A stretch of 64,000 nt of DNA from Acidobacteriota bacterium (GTDB lineage Bacteria; Acidobacteriota; Terriglobia; Acidiferrales; UBA7541): NCBI GenBank assembly GCA_021812285.1, contig JAKAOH010000001.1, positions 21,299 to 85,298 on the forward strand. Reading direction: 5' to 3'. This document shows, in pieces, positions 38,403 to 48,391 of this stretch. A model generated the notes under the pieces. The model did not search any database and was not told the DNA's origin. It saw nothing but the letters and a program-made list of their open reading frames with translations. Position 1 is the first letter of the stretch. The number at the start of each line of letters is the position of its first letter. Both the position numbers and the translations under genes were made by a program.

Positions 38403-39536
38403 ATGATCTGGCTTTTCTGGCTGTCGGCGGCGTTGCTGGTTTACACGTTCGCGGGCTATCCCGCGCTCTTGTGGCTGCTCGCCCAGGGACGGAACCGGTT
38501 GCATCGCCGTGCACCGGTCCAGCCGGCCGTCTCGATCATCATCACCGCGCATAACGAGGAATCGCTCATCGGCCGCAAGATCCTCGACACCCTGGCCCTC
38601 GATTATCCCCGCGAAAAGCGGGAGATCATCATTGTCTCGGACGGCTCCGTGGACCGAACCGCCTCCATCGCCGGAAATTTCGCCGCGCAAGGCGTGCGGC
38701 TGATCGATCTGCCCGAGCGCCGCGGAAAACAATACGCGCAATTGCAGGCCCGGGATGCTGCGTCAGGCGAGATTCTCGTTTTCACCGACGCCGGCGCCGA
38801 ACTGCCGCCCAACGCGCTCGGAGAGATCGTCTCGAATTTCGCCGACCCGACCGTGGGATGCGTCAGCAGCGAAGACCATCTCGTGCAGGAAAAGAGCGGC
38901 TGGATCGGCGAACGCGCCTACGTGCAGCTCGAAATGTGGCTCCGGCGCCTGGAATCGCGCGTGGGAACGGTGGTGAGCGCCAGCGGCTCGTTCTTCGCCG
39001 CGCGGCGCTCCGTGTGCGAAAAATGGCACGCCGATCAGACCAGCGACTTTTTCGTGCCTCTGCATGCGATTGCCATGGGCATGCGCGCGGTGGTGGATCC
39101 GGCGAGCGTCGGCTTCTACGCGGCCTCGCACTCGTCCCGTGCAGAGCTGCAGCGCAAGGTGCGAACCATCGTGAATGGACTGCACGTCTTTTTCTGGCAT
39201 TGGCAATTGCTGAATCCGTTCCGCCACGGATTGGCATCGTGGCAGCTTGTCAGCCACAAGCTGTGCCGCTGGCTTGTCCCGTTCGCGATGCTGGCATTGC
39301 TCATCGCAAGCCTCGCGCTCTGGCCCGACGGCGTCTTCTACCGCCTGTGCGCTCTGTTTCTGGTCGCCGGACTGGCAATCGGCGTCCTTGGCCTCGCCGC
39401 CGGTCGCCTGACGCAATGGAAGCCGCTCCGCCTCGCCGGCTACCTCCTGCTCGGCAACGCGGCAACGGTAATAGCGTGGTCCTACTTCATCTCTGGAGAG
39501 AGATTTGTCACCTGGCAGCCAACGCGTCGCGCCTGA
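38403..39536 (+). CDS. Glycosyltransferase family 2, membrane-associated
   Basis: ORF 38355..39536 with ATG at 38403; VSIIITAHNEESLIGRKI, IIIVSDGSVDRT, VFTDAGAEL, C-terminal TM segments. Confidence 0.93.
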   Translation: MIWLFWLSAALLVYTFAGYPALLWLLAQGRNRLHRRAPVQPAVSIIITAHNEESLIGRKILDTLALDYPREKREIIIVSDGSVDRTASIAGNFAAQGVRLIDLPERRGKQYAQLQARDAASGEILVFTDAGAELPPNALGEIVSNFADPTVGCVSSEDHLVQEKSGWIGERAYVQLEMWLRRLESRVGTVVSASGSFFAARRSVCEKWHADQTSDFFVPLHAIAMGMRAVVDPASVGFYAASHSSRAELQRKVRTIVNGLHVFFWHWQLLNPFRHGLASWQLVSHKLCRWLVPFAMLALLIASLALWPDGVFYRLCALFLVAGLAIGVLGLAAGRLTQWKPLRLAGYLLLGNAATVIAWSYFISGERFVTWQPTRRA

Positions 39537-40707
39537 GCGTGAGGAAGTGGCGAAGCAAATGCTCGCCATTTGTCCCGACCCCATCCGCGTGTGCCATATT
39601 GCTTCGGGCGACCGCTGGGCGGGTGCCGAAGCGCAGATAGCCGCGCTGCTCCCCGCGCTCTCGAAACGAGGCGACGTCCGAGTCTCGGCAATCTTCCTGA
39701 ACGAGGGCCGCCTGGCGGATGAAACGCGCCGTTGCGGCGTCGAAGTGTGCGTTCTTCGGGAAAGGGAATACGGTTTTTTGAGGATTCTGGACGGAGCGGC
39801 TCGATTCCTTCGCGGCAAGGACGTGCGCATCCTTCATTCCCACCGATACAAGGAGAATATGCTGGCCACGATGTTGGCCTGCCGGTGCAACGTGCCCGCG
39901 CTCGTGCGCACACAGCACGGCGCTCCCGAACCATTTGGCGGCTGGCGCCGCGTCAGGCGGAGCGTCCTCGGATTCGTCGACCGGCTCACCGCCCGCCATT
40001 TTACGGATTGCGTCGTCAGCGTCAGCGAGGAATTATGCGCCGGGATCAGTAGGTACGTTCGGCCGGGCCGTCTCGCCGTCATACACAATGCGATCGACCT
40101 CGAGGCCGTCATTTCGCCACTGAGTGTCGGCGAGGCCAAGGTTCGCGCCGGCATTCCCGCGAGTTGCCCGGTTGTCGGCGCCGTCGGCCGACTAGAACCG
40201 ATCAAGCGTCTCGATCTCTTCCTGCGGGCGGCCCGGGAGATTGCGGACAGAGTGCCGAACACCAGATTTCTGGTTGCGGGCGAGGGAAGTGAAGAGGACC
40301 GGTTGCGCCGGCTCGCCGAAAACCTTGGCTTGAGCCGCACCGTGGCTTTTCTGGGCCAGCGAAACAACGTCTACGACGTTCTGCGCGCCATGGATGTTCT
40401 CGTTTTGTGTTCGGACCATGAGGGCCTTCCGACTTCCTTACTCGAGGCCCTCTACCTTCACGTGCCCGTCGTGGCGCGACCTGTCGGTGGAATCCCCGAG
40501 GTGATAGAGCAAGAAGTCGGCGGCGTATTGGTGAACTCATCAGAGCCGTCTGCCTTGGCCGATGCATCCATCGCGCTCCTCGCCGACGGGCGACGTAGGG
40601 AGCAACTGGCCGCGGCGGGCTCTGGTCTGGTGGCACGGCGGTTCTCGGTGGAACGCGCTGCTTCCGAGATGGTCCGCCTTTACCGGAAATTGGGTGAGCG
40701 CCGATGA
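39505..40707 (+). CDS. Glycosyltransferase family 4 protein
   Basis: VCHIASGDRWAGAEAQIAALLPALS; VIHNAIDLEAV; VLCSDHEGLPTSLLEALYLHVPVVARPVGGIPEV; ATG at 39559 also possible. Confidence 0.93.
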   Translation: MSPGSQRVAPEREEVAKQMLAICPDPIRVCHIASGDRWAGAEAQIAALLPALSKRGDVRVSAIFLNEGRLADETRRCGVEVCVLREREYGFLRILDGAARFLRGKDVRILHSHRYKENMLATMLACRCNVPALVRTQHGAPEPFGGWRRVRRSVLGFVDRLTARHFTDCVVSVSEELCAGISRYVRPGRLAVIHNAIDLEAVISPLSVGEAKVRAGIPASCPVVGAVGRLEPIKRLDLFLRAAREIADRVPNTRFLVAGEGSEEDRLRRLAENLGLSRTVAFLGQRNNVYDVLRAMDVLVLCSDHEGLPTSLLEALYLHVPVVARPVGGIPEVIEQEVGGVLVNSSEPSALADASIALLADGRRREQLAAAGSGLVARRFSVERAASEMVRLYRKLGERR

Positions 40708-42008
40708 GAGTGCTCTGGCTGTCCCATTTCATCCCCTATCCGCCACGCGGCGGAAACGTGCAGCGGAGTTTCAACCTAATCCGCCAGGCCGCGAAATCTT
40801 TTGAAGTGTCATTGGTGGCGCTGAACGTTCAGGGGGCCTCTTCGGGTCAGGTGGCGGAATACAAGGAAGCGCTCGGAAGTTATTGCGACGAAGTCGAAAT
40901 TTGGGACCCGCCTTATCCGTGGAAGGGGCCGCGTTGGCACGCGGAACTCGTACGCAGCGCCGCCTCGCGCGTCCCTTTTACCTGCCGTCCCCTGTATTCA
41001 AAGAGGCTTCGCCATCGCTGGGAAGAAATCCTCGCCCGACATTCAGGCTCCCTTGTGCACGTCGATGCGATTGACCTGGCCCTCTACGCCCAATCGGCGA
41101 ATGGTTTCCGGAAAGTGCTCAATCACCACAACTGCGAATCGCAGCTCCTGCAGCGCCGGGCCGAGCGGGAAACGAATCCGCTCAAAAGGAAATATCTGTT
41201 GCTCGAGGCACAAAAGCTCGCCCGTTGGGAGCGCGATCTCAGCGCTCGTTTCGACGTGAATATCGTCGTTTGCGAGGAAGACCGGCAGCGGCTCCTGGCC
41301 CTCAACCCCAACGCACACATTCACGTGGTCGAAAACGGCGTCGATACCGATTATTTCCGCCCCATGGACGTGCCCGAGGAGCCTCACAGCGTCATCTTCA
41401 CCGGCTCGCTCGATTGGCAGCCCAACATCTCGGCCATCCGCTTTTTCGTCCGTGACGTATGGCCGCTCGTGAAGCGCGACTGCCCAGACGCCAAACTCTT
41501 CATCGCCGGCAAGTCCCCCGCGGGAAGCGTTCTGCGCCTCTCAGAGAACGATTCCAGCATCACCGTGTTTCCCAATCCGGAAGACATGCGTCCCTTGCTC
41601 GCTCGTGCCTCCGTCTACATCTGCCCCCTTCTCGAAGGAGGCGGCACGAGGCTCAAAATCCTGGACGCCATGGCAATGGGCAAGCCCATCGTGAGTACAT
41701 CCGTCGGTTGCGAGGGGCTTCGCGTCAGCTCGGGGGAGCACCTCTTCGTGGCTGATACGCCGAGTTCTTTCTCGGTCAGGGTCTCCCGTCTGCTAATGGA
41801 GCGCTCTTGCGGCGAGCGCTTCGGACGGGCGGCCCGGAACTTGGTCGAGGGGCAATACGAGTGGGCACAGATCGGCGGCCGAATCTACAGTGCGTACCGA
41901 TGCGCGGAACAACTAGGCACGAGTTCTGGGGGTAGTGAATGGGCAACTGCTCCCGGACCCCTCGCGCCCCGCTCCAGCCGAATTCACTGTGGGGAGGTGC
42001 ACAGCTAG
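40704..42008 (+). CDS. Glycosyltransferase family 4 protein (XrtA-associated type possible)
   Basis: MRVLWLSHFIPYPPRGGNVQRSFNLIRQAAK; VVENGVDTDYFRPMD; VYICPLLEGGGTRLKILDAMAMGKPIVSTSVGCEGL. Confidence 0.92.
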   Translation: MRVLWLSHFIPYPPRGGNVQRSFNLIRQAAKSFEVSLVALNVQGASSGQVAEYKEALGSYCDEVEIWDPPYPWKGPRWHAELVRSAASRVPFTCRPLYSKRLRHRWEEILARHSGSLVHVDAIDLALYAQSANGFRKVLNHHNCESQLLQRRAERETNPLKRKYLLLEAQKLARWERDLSARFDVNIVVCEEDRQRLLALNPNAHIHVVENGVDTDYFRPMDVPEEPHSVIFTGSLDWQPNISAIRFFVRDVWPLVKRDCPDAKLFIAGKSPAGSVLRLSENDSSITVFPNPEDMRPLLARASVYICPLLEGGGTRLKILDAMAMGKPIVSTSVGCEGLRVSSGEHLFVADTPSSFSVRVSRLLMERSCGERFGRAARNLVEGQYEWAQIGGRIYSAYRCAEQLGTSSGGSEWATAPGPLAPRSSRIHCGEVHS

Positions 42009-42042
42009 GGCTACCCGGAGCTCCTTTTCGGAAGGGGGAGAA

Positions 42043-42909
42043 ATGACACTAAGGGGGACTTACTCCGCGGACGCAATACATGATGTCTGGGAATCAATCT
42101 ATCGTGGAAATGCCGCCCAGGACGCTCTGAACGAAGCGATTGCAAGCCGTATCTTTCGATATCTGAATCTGCCCACCGGCTGCTTGGTCCTGGATGCGGG
42201 GTGCGGGACCGGCGATCATTCGAGGCGCATCGCGGAGAGGGGACACTACTGCGTTTGCACAGACATCTCTGAAAGTATTCTCTTGCGAGCCAGGAAGAAC
42301 CTCGCCGCTCACGGCCTCGAATCCAGAGCTTCATTCGTATGCCAGGCCCTGGAGGACCTATCGTTTCCCGATGCCACCTTTGACGCGGTTCACTGTAGGG
42401 GCGTGCTGATGCACATCCCGCAATGGAAGAGAGCACTTGCGAACCTCTGCAGGGTTCTTCGGCCCGGAGGGGGCATCGTTGTGATGGAAAATAATCATAG
42501 ATCTGTAGAGGCGGCGACAATCCTGCTTGTCCGTAAGTTCCAGGCGAGAAAGTCCAAACTGGCCAAAACGGAGGACGGGTACGAGTTTTGGTCGGAGGAA
42601 TCAGGGCAACCCTTTGTGGTCCGCATCGCGAGGGTTCGCGCGCTTGAGAAGGAATTCGAGGCTAACGGAATCAGCCCGCTGAAGAGGTTCGCGACCGGCT
42701 TTTGGGACGTGGGCCGGTTTCCGGCGGGCGTGCCGAGGCGTGCGGCGATGCATTGTAACCGCCTGTACTTCGCTTTGGGCCTTCCGCCAACCTTCAGCGC
42801 CGGTAACGCGATCATCGGCCGAAAGGTGCGAGGGGACGACGCGTCACAGCCAGGACGGGCCGGCTGCCTTGGCGGAAGCCGGCGCAACTCTGGCCCTCTT
42901 ACTTCTTGA
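42043..42909 (+). CDS. Class I SAM-dependent methyltransferase
   Basis: CLVLDAGCGTGDHSRRIAERGHYCVCTDISE; FDAVHCRGVLMHIPQWKRALANLCRVLRPGGGIVVME; ATG at 42043. Confidence 0.9.
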   Translation: MTLRGTYSADAIHDVWESIYRGNAAQDALNEAIASRIFRYLNLPTGCLVLDAGCGTGDHSRRIAERGHYCVCTDISESILLRARKNLAAHGLESRASFVCQALEDLSFPDATFDAVHCRGVLMHIPQWKRALANLCRVLRPGGGIVVMENNHRSVEAATILLVRKFQARKSKLAKTEDGYEFWSEESGQPFVVRIARVRALEKEFEANGISPLKRFATGFWDVGRFPAGVPRRAAMHCNRLYFALGLPPTFSAGNAIIGRKVRGDDASQPGRAGCLGGSRRNSGPLTS

Positions 42910-44890
42910 GGACGATAATGTCGTCAAAATACCTCTGGAAGATCGGCACATATCCGTTCGCCGGGCACTGGTTCGCGCAGGGGCAAGGCTTGCTGAAGTC
43001 AGTGACGCGCGGACCGTTGTCAAGCCCATCACCCAGGAAGGAACCGCAACTGCTGCCGCTCATCCACGTCAGTTTCGTATAGACACCGCCAATTTCGATG
43101 CCTTGGCCTGTCATGTCGACCGATCCGTTGAAGTTCATGCCGGTCTGCTGCATGAACAAATTGCCGTTCTCGTACACCTCGAGTTCCCCGTTCGTCTGTC
43201 CCGGATCGTTCGCCTTGAAATGGACCTCCCACTGCGTCCAAGTCCCCCACGGGATATTACCGACGGTTCCGTAGTAGACGGTGGTGAGACCGGTGGTGTT
43301 GCTTTGAGGCTCCATCACCATCTGGCCGCCCAAGGCATTGAATCCGGTGTTCGAAGTGCTGCGGTTGGGGCCGGGAAACCAATCGATAATGTCTTCCTGG
43401 AGGAGCGCCCCGCTCGAATCGAGGATGAAAGGCCGCATCAAGAACATTTCGTCGTTCATCCGCCCCTGGCTCTGGTCGAACTCCCACCAGGACACATAGA
43501 CCTCCCGGCTGTTGACCTGCCCCGGATTCAGCATCCAATAAACATCATTTCCATCGCCGGCGTATGTTCCATCCTCCGCATAGGAGCCAGTGTGGGCAAA
43601 GCCCGACGCAATAGAGGCTCCATTGACCGTCTGGCTGGAAGGCACTGAGCCGCTCTCGAATCCCTGTGCTGCGGCTAGGGTCCATCCGCTGGGTATGGGG
43701 CACGAGGGATTGTTATTTGCATCGACAGTGCATCCGGACAGCAAGCTCTGAGGGGTAGTCACGGTGAAGCCGGAAGCCAATGTCGTGGACGCACCTCCTG
43801 GGTCGTTCACAGTTACATCAACGGCGCCCGTGGGAATCGACGGAACGGTTGCGGCCAACTGGTTAGTATTCACGAATTGAACAGACGATGCCGCCGTACC
43901 ACCAAAGCTTATGGTCGCTCCCGAAGCGAAATTCGAGCCATCGATGAGCGTCTGTGAGCCATCGGGCCCTGAGTTGGGCGACAAGCTCGAAATCGTCGGT
44001 GCTCCTGGGGCGGCCGTACTATAGGTGAACCCTCCGCTCAGCGTCCCTGTCTGTCCGTCGGGATTTTTCACGATCACGTCAATGGTGCCGCTGCCGGCCG
44101 GGCTGACGGCCTGAATCTGCGTCGGACTCGTGACCGCGACCGAAGATGCCTGGGCGGTCCCGAACAGGACCACCGCTCCAAGAATGAAATTGGCGCCAGT
44201 GATGTTCACTGCAGTCCCTCCCGTCGTCGGCCCGCTATTCGGGCTGATGGCCGAAACAGAAGGTGGAGCATTTCCGTAACCAAAAGCGGCCGCCAAAGTC
44301 GCCGATTCGCCGCTTGGGTTCGTCACCGTAACGTCAACGCTACCGGCAGCATGAGCGGGTGTAACGGCGGTCATCTGCGATGAACTCGCGACATCCACTG
44401 ATGTGCCCGCAACGCCACCGAACGTAACCGTAGCTCCAGATTGCAAATTCTTGCCGCTGATTGTCACAGCCGTTCCACCGGAGGTGCTGCCTGATGTGGG
44501 GGTGATTCCCGAGAGGCTCGGAGGCGGTCCTGTGACCTGCATGCTGAAATTCGTTGAGGTCGATTGGTTCGCAGCATCGGTGACCTGGGCCTGGAACGAA
44601 TAGGAACCCATCTGCGTCGGTGTGCCGCTGATTTCTCCCGTCGTCGTCATTGTCAATCCGGTTGGTAAGGACCCTCCCGTTACGCTCCATGTGTAGGGAG
44701 TCGTTCCTCCACTCGCTTGTAATGTGCCGCTGTAGCCTAAGCTGACTGTGGCCTCCGGAAGTGCGGCTGTTGTGATCGCCAGCCCCGCCGATCCTGAATT
44801 GCTCGAAGACGACCCTGCCAAGCCGCAACCGCCAAGCAACGACACACTGGAAAGAAGAGCAACAACGGGAACCCACCGCGGAAACTTCAT
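42899..44890 (-). CDS. Lipoprotein with putative Ig (He_PIG-like) domain, three IPT/TIG repeats and lectin/polysaccharide-lyase-like C-terminal domain
   Basis: Lipobox SLLGGC; LPTGLTMTTTGEISGTPTQMGSYSFQAQVTD; repeated ITPTSGSTSGGTAVTISGKNL / ISPNSGPTTGGTAVNITGANF / LSPNSGPDGSQTLIDGSNF; C-terminal WGTWTQWEVHFKANDPGQTNGELEVYENGNLF. Confidence 0.85.
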   Translation of the reverse strand: MKFPRWVPVVALLSSVSLLGGCGLAGSSSSNSGSAGLAITTAALPEATVSLGYSGTLQASGGTTPYTWSVTGGSLPTGLTMTTTGEISGTPTQMGSYSFQAQVTDAANQSTSTNFSMQVTGPPPSLSGITPTSGSTSGGTAVTISGKNLQSGATVTFGGVAGTSVDVASSSQMTAVTPAHAAGSVDVTVTNPSGESATLAAAFGYGNAPPSVSAISPNSGPTTGGTAVNITGANFILGAVVLFGTAQASSVAVTSPTQIQAVSPAGSGTIDVIVKNPDGQTGTLSGGFTYSTAAPGAPTISSLSPNSGPDGSQTLIDGSNFASGATISFGGTAASSVQFVNTNQLAATVPSIPTGAVDVTVNDPGGASTTLASGFTVTTPQSLLSGCTVDANNNPSCPIPSGWTLAAAQGFESGSVPSSQTVNGASIASGFAHTGSYAEDGTYAGDGNDVYWMLNPGQVNSREVYVSWWEFDQSQGRMNDEMFLMRPFILDSSGALLQEDIIDWFPGPNRSTSNTGFNALGGQMVMEPQSNTTGLTTVYYGTVGNIPWGTWTQWEVHFKANDPGQTNGELEVYENGNLFMQQTGMNFNGSVDMTGQGIEIGGVYTKLTWMSGSSCGSFLGDGLDNGPRVTDFSKPCPCANQCPANGYVPIFQRYFDDIIVLKK

Positions 44891-45390
44891 CCCGAACCTC
44901 CAGCTAGTCAGTACCCCAGGAAACCGGGATACCAGATTGTTTACCTTAGATATACAGATACCTTATGATAAGTTAACTGTATAGTAAACAACAGGCCCCT
45001 GTGATTATTGGAGACGGACGACCTGTTAACGTTCGTGGACTAGACAATAGCCACAGCCGCGACGGTGCCCGGGTCGCAACACTAGCGCTAAGTTATAGTT
45101 GATACAGCGTTTATATACGATACTGCCAAAACTACTGATATCAAGCGGTATGACTGAATAGCAGCCCTTGGACCCACCGACTTTCGGGACCTCTTGTACC
45201 ACAGAACGAAGGAAATGTCCTAGTACTTTTATGAAATAGTTTTATACGGTACATAAGACAGCAATAGATGTCTGCCACCCGGAACAGGGTTGTATGGGAG
45301 GAAAAATTTAATTTTTTCATGGAGGATGGCGGGTCAGGAAGTGAGCCTGCAGCATTCGAGACACGCCGCAAGGCGAAGTTTGGCGCTGAG

Positions 45391-46110
45391 TCAGATCGGG
45401 AACCGCACGTGAAAAAAATGAAGCGTGTTGAGGATCCAAACTGCTTCTTGAAAACTCACCGCGACCTCGAAAATCCACAAGAAGACGCACGTCTCTAGCA
45501 AAACGCGCGGCCAGCCGGGCCGCGAGCCAAATGAGGCGATCCTGGCCGAAAGCGTGCGGTCGAAAGCGATGAGGGAAATCCAATAGGAGACGAAGCCAAT
45601 GAGCACTCCGGCCAGCACGTCACTAGGATAATGCCCGCCCACGTACATCCGAGGCAGGCTGACGATCAGCGGGACGGCAGCCAGCAGTACAGTTCCCATC
45701 ATGCGGTTTAGAGAAAAGATGCCGATTGCGATGGAAGTGCACAGGGCGGTGGAATCGCTGGGAAAGGAATTCGTGTTGGGATCGGTCAATATATTGGAAG
45801 GGTAGAGGTGAGCCAAGCCCGGCTGGTGCTGCGGCGGCAGCCAAGAGATAATTTTTGCCGCAAGAAGAGACATCGCGATGGCAATGAGTGAGCCGAGTAC
45901 TACCGTGATTAGCCGGCGGAGCACATCGTCCCGATGCTCGCGTTCGCCCTGTGCCCAGAAATAGAAGAAGCCGGCGGCAAACGGAATGCCGCCTAGCACA
46001 TGGTGGTGCAAGGCGCTTTGAACGCAGTGATCGAACAACGGAAACCTGCCCAGAAACTTGGCAAGCGCGGCTGCGGTGTGGAAATCGAATTGCGTAGGGT
46101 CTGCCAGCAT
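45391..46110 (-). CDS. PAP2-superfamily phosphatase
   Basis: Multi-TM; NSFPSDSTALC and SLPRMYVGGHYPSDVLAG motifs. Confidence 0.87.
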   Translation of the reverse strand: MLADPTQFDFHTAAALAKFLGRFPLFDHCVQSALHHHVLGGIPFAAGFFYFWAQGEREHRDDVLRRLITVVLGSLIAIAMSLLAAKIISWLPPQHQPGLAHLYPSNILTDPNTNSFPSDSTALCTSIAIGIFSLNRMMGTVLLAAVPLIVSLPRMYVGGHYPSDVLAGVLIGFVSYWISLIAFDRTLSARIASFGSRPGWPRVLLETCVFLWIFEVAVSFQEAVWILNTLHFFHVRFPI

Positions 46111-46199
46111 GGACAGTGATAAATAATCGACGCGTCAAATCTAGAGGTGCAGATTCCCTGGATGACCTCCGGCGGAAACTAAAGTAACATGGCAAGCTA

Positions 46200-47282
46200 A
46201 TGGCCGTAAACGACGTTGCGAACGCAACAGCAGGTACTGCACCTTCATTTGTGAAAGTTCGCCAAGCGAAAGAGCCGGGCGATGCTTTGCGCTGGGAGGC
46301 TTACCTCGCCGGTCGGCCAGAAGCGACCCATTGCCATCGCTGGGGATGGAAAGAGGTTGTTGAGAAGTGCTTCGGCTGGCAGACGTTTTACCTGTTGGCG
46401 GAGGAAGAGGGTGAGATTCGCGGTTTGCTTCCGATCGTCTGGCAAAAGAGCGCCCTTTTCGGCAGTTTTCTCACCTCAGTTCCTTATTTAAACGCCGGCG
46501 GCGTCCTGGCCGAAAGCGAAGTGGCTAAACAGGCGCTCGTCGCCCAGGCAATAGTGCTCGCACGGAAAACGAAGGCACGGTACCTTGAGCTGCGTCATCG
46601 CAACGATCCGGCCTTGCCTCTTCCAACCAAGACCCACAAGGTCGCTATGATTCTTGCTCTCACGGGTGACAAGGAAGCTCTCTGGAAGGCACTTCCGCAT
46701 AAAGTCCGCACCGATATTCGCAAGGGCATGAAATCAAATCTCCAGCCCGATTTCGGCGGTCTCGAATTTCTGGATGATTTTTATGAAGTTTTCGCGAGGA
46801 ACATGCGCGATCTGGGCACCCCTGTCTACACGCGGCGTTTCTTTGCCGAGATTCTGCGCGTATTTCCCGAGGACACCTTCATCTGCCGCGTGCGCCATGG
46901 CGATACAACCGTGGCGGCGTCTTTCCTGATCGGCTATCAATCGACGTTTGAAGCCGTTTGGAGCTCCTCGCATTACGACTTTTTGAACATGCGCCCCAAC
47001 ATGTTCCTCTATTGGAGCATTTTGTGTTTTGCCTCTGAGCGCGGCTTTCGGTTCTTCGATTTCGGCCGCTCCACCATCGGCTCCGGCACCCACCGCTTCA
47101 AGAAACAGTGGGGCACGCAGGACGTTCCTCTCTTTTGGGTTTATTGGCTGCCTGAGGGCAATTCGCTACCCGAAATGAATCCTGAAAATCCGCGCTACCG
47201 GCTGGCGATCCGCCTTTGGCAACGCATACCAGTACCAATCACAAAGATGGTTGGCCCACCCATAGCCAAACGCCTGCCGTAG
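46200..47282 (+). CDS. FemAB-related GNAT-like protein, XrtA/PEP-CTERM-associated
   Basis: ATHCHRWGWKEVVEKCFGWQTFYLLAEEEGEIRGLLPIV; LPHKVRTDIRKGMKSNL; RFFDFGRSTIGSGTHRFKKQWG. Confidence 0.92.
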   Translation: MAVNDVANATAGTAPSFVKVRQAKEPGDALRWEAYLAGRPEATHCHRWGWKEVVEKCFGWQTFYLLAEEEGEIRGLLPIVWQKSALFGSFLTSVPYLNAGGVLAESEVAKQALVAQAIVLARKTKARYLELRHRNDPALPLPTKTHKVAMILALTGDKEALWKALPHKVRTDIRKGMKSNLQPDFGGLEFLDDFYEVFARNMRDLGTPVYTRRFFAEILRVFPEDTFICRVRHGDTTVAASFLIGYQSTFEAVWSSSHYDFLNMRPNMFLYWSILCFASERGFRFFDFGRSTIGSGTHRFKKQWGTQDVPLFWVYWLPEGNSLPEMNPENPRYRLAIRLWQRIPVPITKMVGPPIAKRLP

Positions 47283-47610
47283 AAGCGGCTCCTCCCCGCT
47301 GGACCGGTTCCGCACGAAGCCCGATCACGTTTTCCGTGTCAGTACACGACCGCAGATTGCAAGCGGCAATCACTGCTCCACAGACCTGCCCAGGACAGGG
47401 ATGCCACAGAAAGGAAAACCAATGGGGAATTCTGTGAAAAGCCTTTCCCACCCGCTCCACCGTGCTCTCCTCGCCTGAGGCATAAAGCATGGCCTGTCAA
47501 TCAATTGCGAGGATGTCCCACGAGACCGATGGCTGTCCGATTGCATTGTTCGCGTTCAAGTATAAGAAGCAGGACGCAGCTACAGGCACTCGAATGGGAA
47601 TCGAGCGGCT

Positions 47611-48387
47611 ATGAAAGTGGCGATTCTTGCCGGTGGTGTCGGCACGCGGCTGGTGGAAGAAACAGAAGTCAAGCCGAAGCCCATGGTGGCGATCGGGGGA
47701 AGGCCTATTCTCTGGCACATCATGATGTACTACGCCCACTATGGCCATCAGGATTTCTATGTGGCGCTTGGCTATAAGGGCGAAGTCATCAAGCGCTACA
47801 TGACCGACTATTCGACCCTCCATGGTGACCTGACCGTCAACTTTTGCACCGGAGAAATTACGCACCACAATAATGGTGTCGCACAGTTTCCGTGGAAGGT
47901 CAGCCTGGTGGAAACAGGCGAGGCCACTTTGACCGGCGGCCGCATCAAGCGCCTCGCTCCTTATCTTGGCAATGAAACCTTCATGCTCACCTGGGGCGAC
48001 GGCGTTTCCGACGTCAACCTCGACGATCTGCTCGCTTTCCACCGGACCCACGGCAAGCTCGCCACGCTCACAGCCGTTCGCCCTCCGGCCCGCTTCGGCC
48101 ACTTAGATCTTCATGGCGACAGAGTAGCGACTTTCACCGAAAAGCCGCAGACGAGCGAGGGTTGGATCAACGGCGCGTTCTTTGTTCTCGAGCCCGGCGT
48201 CTTCGATTACATCGACGGCGATATGACGCAGTGGGAACGGGAGCCGCTCGAGCGACTGGCGCGGGATGGGCAGCTGATGGCGTACAAACACAATTCCTTT
48301 TGGCAATGCATGGACACGTTGCGTGACAAAAAGCTTCTCGAAACCCTCTGGGAGAACGGAAAAGCGCCATGGAAAATCTGGGAGTGA
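47611..48387 (+). CDS. rfbF: Glucose-1-phosphate cytidylyltransferase
   Basis: [63 protein letters not shown]. Confidence 0.96.
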   Translation: MKVAILAGGVGTRLVEETEVKPKPMVAIGGRPILWHIMMYYAHYGHQDFYVALGYKGEVIKRYMTDYSTLHGDLTVNFCTGEITHHNNGVAQFPWKVSLVETGEATLTGGRIKRLAPYLGNETFMLTWGDGVSDVNLDDLLAFHRTHGKLATLTAVRPPARFGHLDLHGDRVATFTEKPQTSEGWINGAFFVLEPGVFDYIDGDMTQWEREPLERLARDGQLMAYKHNSFWQCMDTLRDKKLLETLWENGKAPWKIWE

Positions 48388-48391
48388 ATCC

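Noticed and set aside
42740-43648. 302-aa plus-strand ORF
   Set aside because: Antisense to the IPT/TIG lipoprotein, whose repeats and lipobox are convincing
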